32,237 nucleotides of DNA, from NCBI GenBank assembly GCA_938036875.1, contig CALHVX010000137.1, forward strand, positions 1-32,237, given 5' to 3'. Below, piece by piece: positions 22,250 to 30,937 of this stretch; position 1 is the stretch's first letter; every line of letters starts with the position of its first letter. The position numbers were made by a program, and so were the translations under genes. The notes below the pieces were generated by a model that was not told where the DNA came from, did not search any database, and saw only the letters and a program-made list of their open reading frames with translations. Origin of the DNA: an uncultured Pseudomonadales bacterium. Lineage in GTDB: Bacteria; Pseudomonadota; Gammaproteobacteria; Pseudomonadales; Azotimanducaceae.

Positions 22250-23467
22250 CTAGAGCAATTCGTCCAGTGCTTCTGCATGTTCCGAGTACAATGCCCAGTT
22301 GTGGCGAATCGTATCGTTTAGGTCTTTGTGCAGGCGCGCCTCAAACAACGCTTTTTTGACCCATTCGTGTTCCGCCCAGTTGCCACCGCCACTTTTAACC
22401 ACTTGCATCTCGGCGGTGCCCATATCCATTACGTCGCGTAGACCTCCAAAGAGATCACCTAAGGACGGGTTGTCGTTGTTGTCTGCTCTCTCCGAGATTT
22501 CTTGGAGGCGCTTGCTGCTGTTGTCGCGCATGTTTTTGGTGGTGCTAAGGAAGCGAATCAACATCGTGACCTGGTCTTCGTCAAGCTTGCCGTCTTTGGG
22601 TGGATTAAATGAATCGCTGCTGGCTGCCTCTACGTATTCGGTTTGGCGGCCGATGCCAAGCAATCCACCGTCGCTATTGCTGCTGTTTACGGTGCTGGTG
22701 TAACCGTCATCATCGTTATCGTAACGCTTTTCTGCCTCAGCTACGGAACGTTCGATGCGGTCACTTACCGATTCTTGGGACAGCATGCCACCGGCGCCCC
22801 CCAGGCCAGTAGCACCGATGCCGATGGCGCCCATCAGGCTAAAGAGTATGGCTCCCGCCACGATCCCGGCGATAAGGGTCGCACCGAAGTGTTTTGCACG
22901 GTCATCTTCTGCGATGCCCAGAAAGACTGGAAAGCTGCGATACATAAGGACAACGCCGTAAATCAAGGCCGCAAAAGAAAGCAGCCAGCCGACCCATGGG
23001 ACTGTCCCGAGAATGGAGCCGATAAAGCCGGGTAAGAAAGCAAAGCTGATCGCTGCAAACCCTTGAGAAAAGGTTGGGCTGCCTGAACTGGGTACTGGGT
23101 CCTCGATACTTAGATCGTTAGGATCAGCGGCGGCTGCAGCCGCTGCATCTGCGGCTTGAGCATCACTGGCGCCGCCATCGAACATACGGGCAAAAAAGCT
23201 CGCGATGGCGGCCCACAATGACACGCTAATGACGCCGACAATGAGCGAGACAAAGAATCCGCCGATCCCGGGGCTGCCAAACATTGAAAAGCTACTAAAG
23301 AGGTAGCCGAAGATGAGCGTCAGCAGGGCGCTGGCGACAATAACCGGTAATGTTAAGGCCATGGCCGTGTCGAGCCAGGGTGCACGTTTGGCCGAATAGG
23401 CCGCCCAAGTGCTGTCTGGCTCGAACAAACCGCCTTTGATGAGATCGATCAATTTGTTGAAATCCAT
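22250..23467 (-). CDS. Yip1-like multi-pass membrane protein
   Basis: A 405-residue protein. About five membrane segments lie in residues 33-230 (for example TLPVIVASALLTLIFGYLF, FFVSLIVGVISVSLWAAIAS, GFIGSILGTVPWVGWLLSFA), separated by an Ala/Asp-rich low-complexity loop around residues 96-125 with a run of seven or more Ala. The first residues (LIDLIKGGLFEPDSTWAAYSA) match the Yip1 domain opening found in bacterial membrane proteins. The C-terminal 170 residues are hydrophilic, Asp/Ser/Asn-rich then helical (ISERADNNDNPSLGD, ALFEARLHKDLND), of unknown role. No enzyme motif is visible. It is convergent with the hydratase gene (1-base gap) and divergent from the FAD hydroxylase operon. ATG 23467 has GGGAG about 11 bases upstream. 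Confidence 0.75.
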   Translation of the reverse strand: MDFNKLIDLIKGGLFEPDSTWAAYSAKRAPWLDTAMALTLPVIVASALLTLIFGYLFSSFSMFGSPGIGGFFVSLIVGVISVSLWAAIASFFARMFDGGASDAQAADAAAAAAADPNDLSIEDPVPSSGSPTFSQGFAAISFAFLPGFIGSILGTVPWVGWLLSFAALIYGVVLMYRSFPVFLGIAEDDRAKHFGATLIAGIVAGAILFSLMGAIGIGATGLGGAGGMLSQESVSDRIERSVAEAEKRYDNDDDGYTSTVNSSNSDGGLLGIGRQTEYVEAASSDSFNPPKDGKLDEDQVTMLIRFLSTTKNMRDNSSKRLQEISERADNNDNPSLGDLFGGLRDVMDMGTAEMQVVKSGGGNWAEHEWVKKALFEARLHKDLNDTIRHNWALYSEHAEALDELL

Positions 23468-23628
23468 AGTTCTTCAGCTCCCGAAAGCAGTAGGGTTACG
23501 TCAAGTTAACATGCAGGCAACAAGGTCTCCCAACGTTATCGCTGCATGAGCAGGGTTAATGGTGCCTATGCTATAGATGTTTTGGGGCTGGAATGGCTTA
23601 CACTTACGGGCTGTGTCGTTGCGGTGAC

Positions 23629-23715
23629 ATTGAGGCTCAATCATCAACCTCAATATTGGATCCGGCCGCATCAGCGATGCTAGTGCATTTGACCGCTGGG
23701 GCTTAACGCCCCAGC
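23629..23715 (+). promoter_or_regulatory. Leader with hairpin and palindromes before the FAD-Hyu operon
   Basis: The 274-base gap 23468-23741 holds a strong perfect hairpin, GCTGGGGC/GCCCCAGC with a 5-base loop (23695-23715), ending 26 bases before the TTG start. Upstream lie ATTGAGG/CCTCAAT inverted arms (23629-23635, 23648-23654) and the palindrome CAATATTG (23651-23658). The hairpin has no T-run, so a mRNA leader element or regulator site is more likely than a terminator. No clear -10/-35 pair was found. Confidence 0.45.
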
Positions 23716-23730
23716 CTAATCTAGATAATC

Positions 23731-23737
23731 AGGAAAG
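23731..23737 (+). promoter_or_regulatory. Shine-Dalgarno supporting a TTG start at 23742
   Basis: AGGAAAG places AGGA seven bases before TTG 23742. No ATG or GTG precedes the FAD-binding strand in frame, so TTG is the best start. Confidence 0.65.
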
Positions 23738-23741
23738 CCCT

Positions 23742-25277
23742 TTGCAGACAAAGTCCTCGACACTCAATATTGCCATTGTTGGTTCCGGTATTTGTGGTAT
23801 GTGCGCCGCTATTACCTTGGCTGAAAATGGTCATCAAGTGACCTTATATGAGCGCGATGGTGCCCCTCCTGAAGGCGATGCGGACAATGCTTTCTTTGAC
23901 TGGAACCGTCGTGGGGCAGCCCAATTTCGGCATCCCCATGCTTTTCTTGGACTGATTTGCAATTTGTTCGCGCAACGCTACCCGGCGTTGCTCCAGGACC
24001 TGTTTGAGGCTGGTGCGCGCAAGGTGGATTTTGCCGAGATGTTACCTTTTGCGCTACGTGCCGATTACAAGCCTGAGCCAGGCGACGAGCGCATGTTGGT
24101 GCTGATGTGCCGTCGCGCCACCATGGAGCAAGTCATTCGCCGCTACGTTGAGCAGTTTGCCAACGTCACCATAGTAAACCGATGTCATGTGCAAGGTGTG
24201 CTAACCGACACCAGCACGGGCGCCATGGTCGCTCGTGGTTTACGCGTGCGGCATCGAGGTGATGCAGAGCAAGGCAGCGGTCAGGCAGAAGAAGTGTTAG
24301 CCGACATAGTAGTGGATGCTAGCGGGCGGAGCAGTAAGTTCCCGCAATGGTGGCGCCAACTTGGAGTTAGGGTAGAAGAAGAAAACGATGATGCGCAGAT
24401 TGTTTACTACACCAGGCATTACCAATTGCGCCCTGGGCAAGAAGAGCCGGTGCGTGGCGAGCTACCCGCCGCGGGTGATCTAGGGTATCTCAAGTTTGGT
24501 GTATTTCCTGGTGACAACGGACATTTTGCAATCATTCTGTGTGTTCCCAAAGCCGAGGTGTCCTTGGTGGAAGCCGTGCGGCAATCCGATCAATTCCATA
24601 AAATATGCGAGAGTATTCCCGGATTAACACCTTGGGTGGCCCGGGATAGAAGCGAGCCAACCACCGACAGTTTTGGAATCGGTGCTATTCATGCGGTCTG
24701 GCGCCACTATGTGCAGGATGAAAAGCCCCTGGTGCATAACTTCTTTGCTGTTGGCGACAGCTCTGTGCGCACCAACCCCTTGTATGGCCGTGGGTGTAGT
24801 ACCGGCGTCCTGCATGCCAGCATTTTGGCCGACGTTTTGGCGGATTCCAACGTACCGGTGACTCGAGCATTGAAATTTTATGAGCGCACGTCGGCTGAGC
24901 TCAGACCCATTTTTGACGCGAGCCTGTCTGAAGATAAGAGCGGTATCAAGCGAGCTAATGCGCTGCGTGAAGGGCGGACTCTCGACAAGCCGGACTCGTT
25001 GAAAAAATGGTTTGGGCTAGCCTTTGGCGATGCTTTGAGTGCTGCCGCTGCGAAAGAGCTGCATGTGGTGCGTGGCATTATGCGGACTGTGAATTTGCTC
25101 GAAAAGCCGGGTGCCTTTTTGAAGGATCCCAGCATTCGCCGCACAGTCTTGCGCTACATGATTCGTGGCCGCAAGCGCAATGCGGCGACGCGTTTGCAAC
25201 CCGGCCCCAAGCGTCAAGAGATGCTGGCACTACTTGAGATACCAGATGCTAAGAATGGCCAGGCTGAGGTGGCGTGA
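23742..25277 (+). CDS. FAD-dependent oxidoreductase/hydroxylase (PHBH-fold), TTG start
   Basis: A 511-residue flavoprotein. The N-terminal FAD dinucleotide motif is G14-S-G16-I-C-G19 in IAIVGSGICGMCAAITLAENGH, followed by ERD. RHPHAFLGLICNLFAQRYPALL is a mark of an uncharacterised FAD hydroxylase family related to p-hydroxybenzoate hydroxylase/geranylgeranyl reductase folds. VVDASGRSSKFP and FAVGDSSVRTNPLYGRGCSTG are the second and third FAD contacts (D-G-like and GD motifs). It probably hydroxylates or epoxidises a small molecule using NAD(P)H and O2; the substrate is unknown. The C-terminal 120 residues are helical and basic (RYMIRGRKRNAATRL). It is the first gene of a four-gene operon; its stop overlaps the MFS GTG start by four bases. 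Confidence 0.87.
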   Translation: MQTKSSTLNIAIVGSGICGMCAAITLAENGHQVTLYERDGAPPEGDADNAFFDWNRRGAAQFRHPHAFLGLICNLFAQRYPALLQDLFEAGARKVDFAEMLPFALRADYKPEPGDERMLVLMCRRATMEQVIRRYVEQFANVTIVNRCHVQGVLTDTSTGAMVARGLRVRHRGDAEQGSGQAEEVLADIVVDASGRSSKFPQWWRQLGVRVEEENDDAQIVYYTRHYQLRPGQEEPVRGELPAAGDLGYLKFGVFPGDNGHFAIILCVPKAEVSLVEAVRQSDQFHKICESIPGLTPWVARDRSEPTTDSFGIGAIHAVWRHYVQDEKPLVHNFFAVGDSSVRTNPLYGRGCSTGVLHASILADVLADSNVPVTRALKFYERTSAELRPIFDASLSEDKSGIKRANALREGRTLDKPDSLKKWFGLAFGDALSAAAAKELHVVRGIMRTVNLLEKPGAFLKDPSIRRTVLRYMIRGRKRNAATRLQPGPKRQEMLALLEIPDAKNGQAEVA

Positions 25278-26464
25278 AACCCTTATCGCTCTATTTAACC
25301 GGCACCGGTGCCTGGTTTATGGCGTTTGGTTTGCAGTCGGTTATGTTTGCCTGGTTGGTGACTATGGTGTTGCTAGAGACACCGCAAAAAGTGGGTTTTG
25401 CGCAAACGGTTATGTTGCTACCGGGCACCTTGCTGATTTTAGTTGGCGGCAGCTTTGCTGACCGAATTGGCGGCAAACGCGTAGCGGTTGGTGGCCAATT
25501 GGTTGCGCTGTTGGCCCCGTCGCTGTTGATCCTAGTGTTGCTGCAGGGCCAGCTGAGTTACAACTTAATGCTGTGTTATGCCTTGTTGATGGGCACCGCG
25601 ACAGCCTTTGTCACACCTGGGCGCGATGGGTTGCTTAACTCGGTTGCCCAAGGGCGTGTGCAACGAGCGGTGATGTTGACCAGCATTGCCCAGTTTGGGA
25701 TGCAAATGCTTGGCTTTGTTGTGGCCTACTTTGCCGACGTTGCTGGACCTGTTTTGGTGCTATCAATTCAAGTGGTGGTGCTGCTGATCGGTACCCTAGC
25801 GCTATCGAGATTGCCTGCTGACACACCGAACCCAGTGACAACGTCGCTGCTTGAGTCGGTAAAAGAAGGGGCGAGAACCGTTCTGTCCTCCTCTGCCATG
25901 CGCACCGTGGCCTTTCAGAACATTGTCATGGCCATTTGCTTCATGGGTTCGTACATTGTCACCATGCCGCTGTTGGTGCGCGAAGTGTTTGCTGGCAGCG
26001 CCAGTGATTTAGCCTTGATCAACGGGGCAAACGCGATCGGCTTGGTCACCACCATTATCGCGATGTTGCGCTTTGGCGATATTCGGCGGCAAGGTCGCGC
26101 TCTGTTGATCGCGCAAGCCGTTGGCGCCTGTGTGTTGGCGCTGGGTGCGTTTGTAACGCACTTCGCGCTGCTGTTGATTGTACTGTTCTTTTGGGGCATC
26201 TGTGGTGGTATGGCAATGACCATGTCGCGAACCATCATGCAAGAGCAAGCGCCTGCAGATCAGCGTGGTCGTGTGATGGGTTTTTATGCGTTTACCTTTA
26301 TGGGCGCGGGGCCTTTGGGTGCCTTGATCAATGGGTTCCTGGTTGATGCGGTAGGGCCACAGATGGCTTTGCTAACCGCTTCGTTGTTTATGTTGCTGAT
26401 GATTATCCTGGTGCGCTTGCGCTCCGGGTTGTGGCGAATACAAGGTGCTGTGCATGAAGGCTGA
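25274..26464 (+). CDS. MFS transporter
   Basis: A 396-residue major facilitator protein with about 12 hydrophobic helices. The A-motif-like loop is GGSFADRIGGKRVAVGG (about residues 57-73), and MGTATAFVTPGRDGLLNSV and FFWGICGGMAMTMSRTIMQEQAPADQRGRVMGFYAF are typical of the drug/siderophore exporter-like branch (EntS-like). GTG 25274 overlaps the FAD enzyme stop (GTGA), showing translational coupling. Position between the hydroxylase and HyuA implies movement of the pathway substrate or product; import or export cannot be told from sequence. HyuA follows three bases after the stop. Confidence 0.93.
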   Translation: MKPLSLYLTGTGAWFMAFGLQSVMFAWLVTMVLLETPQKVGFAQTVMLLPGTLLILVGGSFADRIGGKRVAVGGQLVALLAPSLLILVLLQGQLSYNLMLCYALLMGTATAFVTPGRDGLLNSVAQGRVQRAVMLTSIAQFGMQMLGFVVAYFADVAGPVLVLSIQVVVLLIGTLALSRLPADTPNPVTTSLLESVKEGARTVLSSSAMRTVAFQNIVMAICFMGSYIVTMPLLVREVFAGSASDLALINGANAIGLVTTIIAMLRFGDIRRQGRALLIAQAVGACVLALGAFVTHFALLLIVLFFWGICGGMAMTMSRTIMQEQAPADQRGRVMGFYAFTFMGAGPLGALINGFLVDAVGPQMALLTASLFMLLMIILVRLRSGLWRIQGAVHEG

Positions 26465-26467
26465 GCG

Positions 26468-28597
26468 ATGACAAAGGTGGGCGAGAACCGGCTGGCAGTG
26501 GATATAGGCGGGACCTTCACTGACCTAGTGTTGGAATGGGGTGGTCAACGTTATTGCGACAAACTGCTAACCACCCATCAAGATCCAGCGCTTGGTGTGA
26601 TGCAAGGGATTCAACAGTTGTTGGATACTAGTGGCGCGCGGCCGGCGGATATCGATTTGCTGCTGCACGGCACCACGCTAGCAACAAACGCCTTGATTGA
26701 GCGACGCGGTGCGGTTACTGGGTTGCTAACCACAGCGGGTCATCGTGATGTACTGGAGATGGCGTCGGAAAATCGTTTTGAGCAGTACGATGTCAATATC
26801 GACCGTCCCATACCTTTGGTGCCACGCCATCTTCGTTTACCCGTTGTTGAACGGTTGAATGCCCAGGGCGACGTGTTGGTACCGCTTGCAGAAGACTCTG
26901 TGGCTGCCTGTATTCCAACTCTACGCGATGCTGGGGTCACCAGCGTTGCCATTGGTTTGCTGCATGCCTATGCAAACCCTGCACACGAACTAAGGGTTGC
27001 CGAAATGGTGCACGCGGCGTTGCCTCAAGTCAGCGTGACTACCTCAAGCGCCGTTTGCCCAGAGATACGGGAATACGAGCGGTTTTCAACCGCTTGTGCC
27101 AATGCCTACGTCAAACCTCTGATGGCACGGTACCTGCGCGATTTAGAGCACGCGTTGCAAGGGCTAGGGTTTGGCTGCCCAATGTTGCTAATGACCTCTG
27201 GTGGTGGCTTAACCACGCTGGCTGCTGCCCGTGAGTTTCCCATTCGCCTGGTGGAGTCTGGACCCGCAGGTGGCGCCATCTTAGCGGCCCGGTTGGCCGC
27301 CGAGCACGGCAGCGACGCGGTGCTCAGCTTTGATATGGGGGGCACCACGGCCAAACTGTGCTTGATCGACGAAGGCCAGCCCTTGGTGTCCCGGGCGTTC
27401 GAGGTAGACAGAAGCTATCGATTCAAAAAAGGTAGCGGTCTACCGATTCGCATACCGGTGGTAGAGATGGTGGAAATAGGGGCTGGTGGTGGGTCGATTG
27501 CAGCGGTGGATGCCCTGCACCGTATTCAGGTGGGGCCACGCAGTGCTGGGTCAGAGCCCGGACCTGCCTGTTATGGCCGTGGTGGTGAGCAGGCTACGGT
27601 GACGGATGCTGACTTGGCGCTAGGCAAGATTGGCGAGGCAGAGTTTGCGGGCGGCGCCATGCGTTTGGATCACCGTGCAGCACTACAAGCCCTGGCTGCA
27701 CAAGTAGGCACACCGCTAGCGTTAGAACCAACAATGGCTGCGGTGGGCATCAGTGAGACCGTTGACGAAAACATGGCAGCCGCTAGCCGAGCTCATGCGG
27801 CGGAGTGGGGCAAAGGCGTTAGCGATCGGCTGCTGGTTGCCTTTGGTGGTGCAGCGCCTCTGCATGCCGCTCGGTTAGCGCAGATATTACGCATCCAACA
27901 AGTGTTGATACCGGCTAACGCCGGTGTGGGTTCAGCGATTGGTTTTTTGCTTGCCCCGGTACGATACGAGGTAGTGCGTAGCCGCTACATGCGCTTGAGC
28001 GAGTTTGATGTGGCTATGGTGGTTGAATTGATCAACGAGATGCGTGTAGAAGCACATCAAGTGATTGATGTCGCGGCGGGTGATGCACCTTTGGTCGAAA
28101 GCTGCAACGCCTATATGCGTTACCAAGGTCAGGGTTATGAGATTGCGGTGTCCTTTTCCGCCTCGGACCTAGCCACAGACTCACCGCACCAAATTCTTGG
28201 TGATGCCTTTGCTGCGGCATACGCTGCGCTTTACGGGCGGGTGATCCCTGGTCAAGAAGTGGAGATACTTAGTTGGACCTTAGCCCTAGGGGTTGAGGTG
28301 GCGAAGGTTCCAGCGCTCGGTGCGCCGGCGCAAGAGTTGTCCGAAGAGTCCGGGTTGGATGGCGCGAGCACCCAAGATTTGGTGGTAACCATGCCTGGGC
28401 CACAACACGGGCAAGCGCTGCCCGCGCCGTTAGTGCAGCGTGCAACCTTAGCTGTTGGCAGGCTTCTACACGGGCCGGTTCTAATTGCCGAGCCGCATAC
28501 CACTACAGTGGTACCCATGGGGTCGCAAGTTGTGGTCCAACGAGATGGTGCGCTACTCATTAACCTCCTCGATGCAGGTGATATCCAACATGCCTAG
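26468..28597 (+). CDS. hyuA: Hydantoinase/oxoprolinase family protein, subunit A
   Basis: A 709-residue ATP-dependent enzyme subunit of the HyuA/5-oxoprolinase N-terminal family. The phosphate-binding motif of the sugar-kinase/Hsp70 fold is DIGGTFTDLVL (12-22); LLHGTTLATNALIERRGA, a second phosphate region SFDMGGTTAKLCLID, GAGGGSIAAVD and GPRSAGSEPGPACYGRGG are hallmarks. Family members couple ATP hydrolysis to opening cyclic amides (hydantoin, N-methylhydantoin, 5-oxoproline) or to carboxylation of ketones such as acetone or acetophenone. Length fits (about 690). HyuB begins inside its 3' end by eight bases. Whether the substrate is a cyclic amide or a ketone cannot be decided from these motifs. 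Confidence 0.94.
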   Translation: MTKVGENRLAVDIGGTFTDLVLEWGGQRYCDKLLTTHQDPALGVMQGIQQLLDTSGARPADIDLLLHGTTLATNALIERRGAVTGLLTTAGHRDVLEMASENRFEQYDVNIDRPIPLVPRHLRLPVVERLNAQGDVLVPLAEDSVAACIPTLRDAGVTSVAIGLLHAYANPAHELRVAEMVHAALPQVSVTTSSAVCPEIREYERFSTACANAYVKPLMARYLRDLEHALQGLGFGCPMLLMTSGGGLTTLAAAREFPIRLVESGPAGGAILAARLAAEHGSDAVLSFDMGGTTAKLCLIDEGQPLVSRAFEVDRSYRFKKGSGLPIRIPVVEMVEIGAGGGSIAAVDALHRIQVGPRSAGSEPGPACYGRGGEQATVTDADLALGKIGEAEFAGGAMRLDHRAALQALAAQVGTPLALEPTMAAVGISETVDENMAAASRAHAAEWGKGVSDRLLVAFGGAAPLHAARLAQILRIQQVLIPANAGVGSAIGFLLAPVRYEVVRSRYMRLSEFDVAMVVELINEMRVEAHQVIDVAAGDAPLVESCNAYMRYQGQGYEIAVSFSASDLATDSPHQILGDAFAAAYAALYGRVIPGQEVEILSWTLALGVEVAKVPALGAPAQELSEESGLDGASTQDLVVTMPGPQHGQALPAPLVQRATLAVGRLLHGPVLIAEPHTTTVVPMGSQVVVQRDGALLINLLDAGDIQHA

Positions 28598-30245
28598 CAA
28601 ACCTACAGCCCCACCTGAACCGTCCTCTGCTCCCAGGCTAAGCGCGCTGCAATATCAGCTAGTGTGGAGCCGCATGTTGGCTATTGTGGAAGAGCAAGCG
28701 CAGACCTTGATGCGCACCGCGTTTTCAACCGTGGTGCGAGAAGCCGGGGATTTGTCCGCGGGCTTGTTTACGCCAAGGGGTGAAATGCTTGCTCAAGCGG
28801 TGACCGGGACGCCCGGCCATGTGAATGCCATGGCGGCGGCGGTTGGTCAGTTTTTGCAGGTGCGCCCGTTGCCGCAATGGCGTGCTGGTGACGTGATGTT
28901 AACCAATGATCCATGGCACGGCACTGGTCACCTAAATGATTTCACGGTGGTAACCCCAGTTTTTGTTGAGCAACGTTGCATTGCCTTGTTTGCTTCGACT
29001 TCACACATCGCGGATGTGGGGGGGCGTGGTTTTGGCCCCGATGCCAACGACCTGTTTGAGGAAGGTTTACAAATCCCCATTAGCATGCTGTTTGATGCGG
29101 GCCAATTGAATGACACGCTGATGGCAATCGTTCGAGCGAACGTGCGAGATCCTGTGGTTGCCGAAGGCGACTTGTACTCTTTGTGTGCCTGCAACGATGC
29201 GGGTGCTAAGGCGCTGCTGCACTTGCTGCAAGATTTTGGCTTGAAATCATTGGCAGGGATTGATGAGCATATCCTAGCCACCAGTGCGCGCGCGATGCAG
29301 GCACAAATTGCCCAGCTTGAGGCTGGTGTCTACACCCATCAAACCGTTATTGACGGTTACCGAAATCCGCTAACCTTGCGCTGCGCTATGACCATCTCGG
29401 CAACCCAGATTCAGCTGGACTTTGCGGGCTCGGCGGGCGCCTCTCGATTCGGCATCAACGTGCCGTTGCCCTACACCCAGGCCTATGCCTCCTTTGGCGT
29501 TCGTTGTGTGGTGGGTGGTGACGTGCCAAACAATGCGGGTTCTTTGCAGCCCATTGAGGTCCTGGCGCCAGCCGGTTCGCTGCTAGCGGCGATCAGGCCC
29601 AGTGCGGTTTCGGCTCGACACGCCATTGGTCAGATGCTGCCAGATCTGGTCCTTGGGTGTTTGGCGCAGGTGATTCCAGACCGCGTACCCGCAGAGGGGG
29701 CCAGCTGTATTTGGAACCCGGTGTTTCGAGGGGATGATTTTGTGATTAACCCCATCTACAACGGCGGCACCGGTGCGCGGGCGGGCAAAGACGGTTTAGC
29801 AACCACCGCCTTTCCTAGTGGCGTACGCACCACACCCACGGAGATCAACGAAGCCACCTCGCCCTTAGTGACTTGGGTAAAAGAGTATCGACCTGGTTCT
29901 GGCGGTGCGGGAGAGTTTCGTGGTGGGCTGGGGCAGCGTTTGGAGTTCACCCATCAAGCGGCGAAAGCCTTTACCGTCTCAAAAATGTTCGATCGGATTG
30001 ATCACCCGGCAGCAGGTCGCCAGGGTGGTGAGCCCGGCGCTCCGGGTCGAGTGTTTGTGATCACCCCGGACGGCAGTCGGGTAACTCTCAAGGGTAAAGG
30101 GGTAGAAACGGTAGCCAACGGCGCGCGGTTAGTTTTGGAGACGCCTGGCGGGGGTGGTAGTGGTGATCCACAGGCTCGACTTGAATCCGCGCGATTGCGG
30201 GATGCGCTTGCGGGGATAGAAAGCACCGGCCCAGCGGATGTGTGA
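28590..30245 (+). CDS. hyuB: Hydantoinase/oxoprolinase family protein, subunit B
   Basis: A 551-residue partner of HyuA. Landmarks: SREAGDLSAGLF-like region (VVREAGDLSAGLFTPRGEM), LTNDPWHGTGHLNDFTVV, SHIADVGGRGFG, VRCVVGGDVPNNAGSLQPIEV, EYRPGSGGAGEFRGGLG and a C-terminal TPGGGGSGDP, all conserved in the family. ATG 28590 has AGGTGA eight bases upstream and overlaps hyuA by eight bases; ATG 28569 is an alternative that would lie deeper inside hyuA. Together the two subunits form the heteromeric ATP-dependent hydrolase or carboxylase. A third (gamma) carboxylase subunit is not seen, which favours an amidohydrolase-type function, though this is inference. Confidence 0.94.
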   Translation: MPSKPTAPPEPSSAPRLSALQYQLVWSRMLAIVEEQAQTLMRTAFSTVVREAGDLSAGLFTPRGEMLAQAVTGTPGHVNAMAAAVGQFLQVRPLPQWRAGDVMLTNDPWHGTGHLNDFTVVTPVFVEQRCIALFASTSHIADVGGRGFGPDANDLFEEGLQIPISMLFDAGQLNDTLMAIVRANVRDPVVAEGDLYSLCACNDAGAKALLHLLQDFGLKSLAGIDEHILATSARAMQAQIAQLEAGVYTHQTVIDGYRNPLTLRCAMTISATQIQLDFAGSAGASRFGINVPLPYTQAYASFGVRCVVGGDVPNNAGSLQPIEVLAPAGSLLAAIRPSAVSARHAIGQMLPDLVLGCLAQVIPDRVPAEGASCIWNPVFRGDDFVINPIYNGGTGARAGKDGLATTAFPSGVRTTPTEINEATSPLVTWVKEYRPGSGGAGEFRGGLGQRLEFTHQAAKAFTVSKMFDRIDHPAAGRQGGEPGAPGRVFVITPDGSRVTLKGKGVETVANGARLVLETPGGGGSGDPQARLESARLRDALAGIESTGPADV

Positions 30246-30259
30246 ACCAGTTCACATCC
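30236..30259 (+). terminator. Imperfect palindrome at the end of hyuB
   Basis: GGATG(TG)TGAAC pairs with GTTCACATCC around the hyuB stop codon, with a 2-base bulge. It is followed by TTAACAGC rather than a clear T-run. Position at the operon end suggests a terminator or 3' stabiliser; confidence is low. Confidence 0.35.
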
Positions 30260-30385
30260 TTAACAGCTTAACGGGGTAAAAATACAACTGCATACGATCT
30301 AGCCCGCAGGCTATGGCATATTTTAACTCGCCAGTAGTTAGGGCCAAGGAATCGCGGTCGAGCAGTGTTAGGCAGGGTAGAGAGC

Positions 30386-30775
30386 ATGAAACTTAGAAAG
30401 TCTGATAAGGAAAAACAAGCAGCAGCCAAGCGTGTAGCCCGGTCTACGCGGTTTCTGCAGACCGATGAAGGTTGGTACTTCCGAACCCGCGAAGGGGTCA
30501 TGCTTGGGCCTTACGAAGAAGAGTTTGACGCTGAGATTAGCGCTTCGTTGCTGATTGCCGCGCTTGCGCAGCTGGACCCTTCTGCGGACGCCACGGCGGC
30601 TATTCAGCGGTTTATACGCGATCCGGCGAATGCCCATATGGGTAAAGTGGGCCAGGTCGAAGAGCAAGACAAGAAGCCGATAAATTTGGCGGCTATCAAG
30701 CGGCAGCGCCGCATGCGAGAAAGCATGCCGACATTTCAGAAGGCTTGGCAGGCGATTGCCGGCCTGCGGAACTAG
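30386..30775 (+). CDS. Small basic protein with WYF-REG-GPY motif (DUF6316-like)
   Basis: A 129-residue protein. The N-terminal basic region (KLRKSDKEKQAAAKRVARSTRF) is followed by GWYFRTREGVMLGPYEEEFDAEISASLLI, which resembles the short DUF6316 family of gammaproteobacterial uncharacterised proteins (W-Y-F-x-T-R-E-G...G-P-F/Y). The second half is helical and basic (INLAAIKRQRRMRESMPTFQKAW) and longer than usual for DUF6316. No signal peptide or membrane helix. ATG 30386 with AGAGAG upstream is chosen over a TTG at 30365. It is separated from hyuB by 140 bases and is followed by the tRNA. Function unknown; a nucleic-acid or protein-binding role is possible from charge but not shown. Confidence 0.7.
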   Translation: MKLRKSDKEKQAAAKRVARSTRFLQTDEGWYFRTREGVMLGPYEEEFDAEISASLLIAALAQLDPSADATAAIQRFIRDPANAHMGKVGQVEEQDKKPINLAAIKRQRRMRESMPTFQKAWQAIAGLRN

Positions 30776-30869
30776 ACGGGTTTCGACGACATTTGGGCGA
30801 TTTTGCACGCCGAAACATTCCAGATTAGACCCTACAAGCAACTATTTTCACTTCAGCGGTTAAGAGCTT

Positions 30870-30897
30870 TTGCAATCAAGTCAAAAGCTTGTAGAAT
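30870..30897 (+). promoter_or_regulatory. Putative tRNA-Gly promoter
   Basis: TTGCAA (30870-30875, 4/6) and TAGAAT (30892-30897, 5/6) are 16 bases apart, about 40 bases before the tRNA. The bases after the -10 (GCCGCTCG) form a GC-rich discriminator, typical of growth-rate-regulated stable RNA promoters. Confidence 0.65.
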
Positions 30898-30937
30898 GCC
30901 GCTCGAAGACCACGGGGCACTTGGCCCTACTTCGAAC

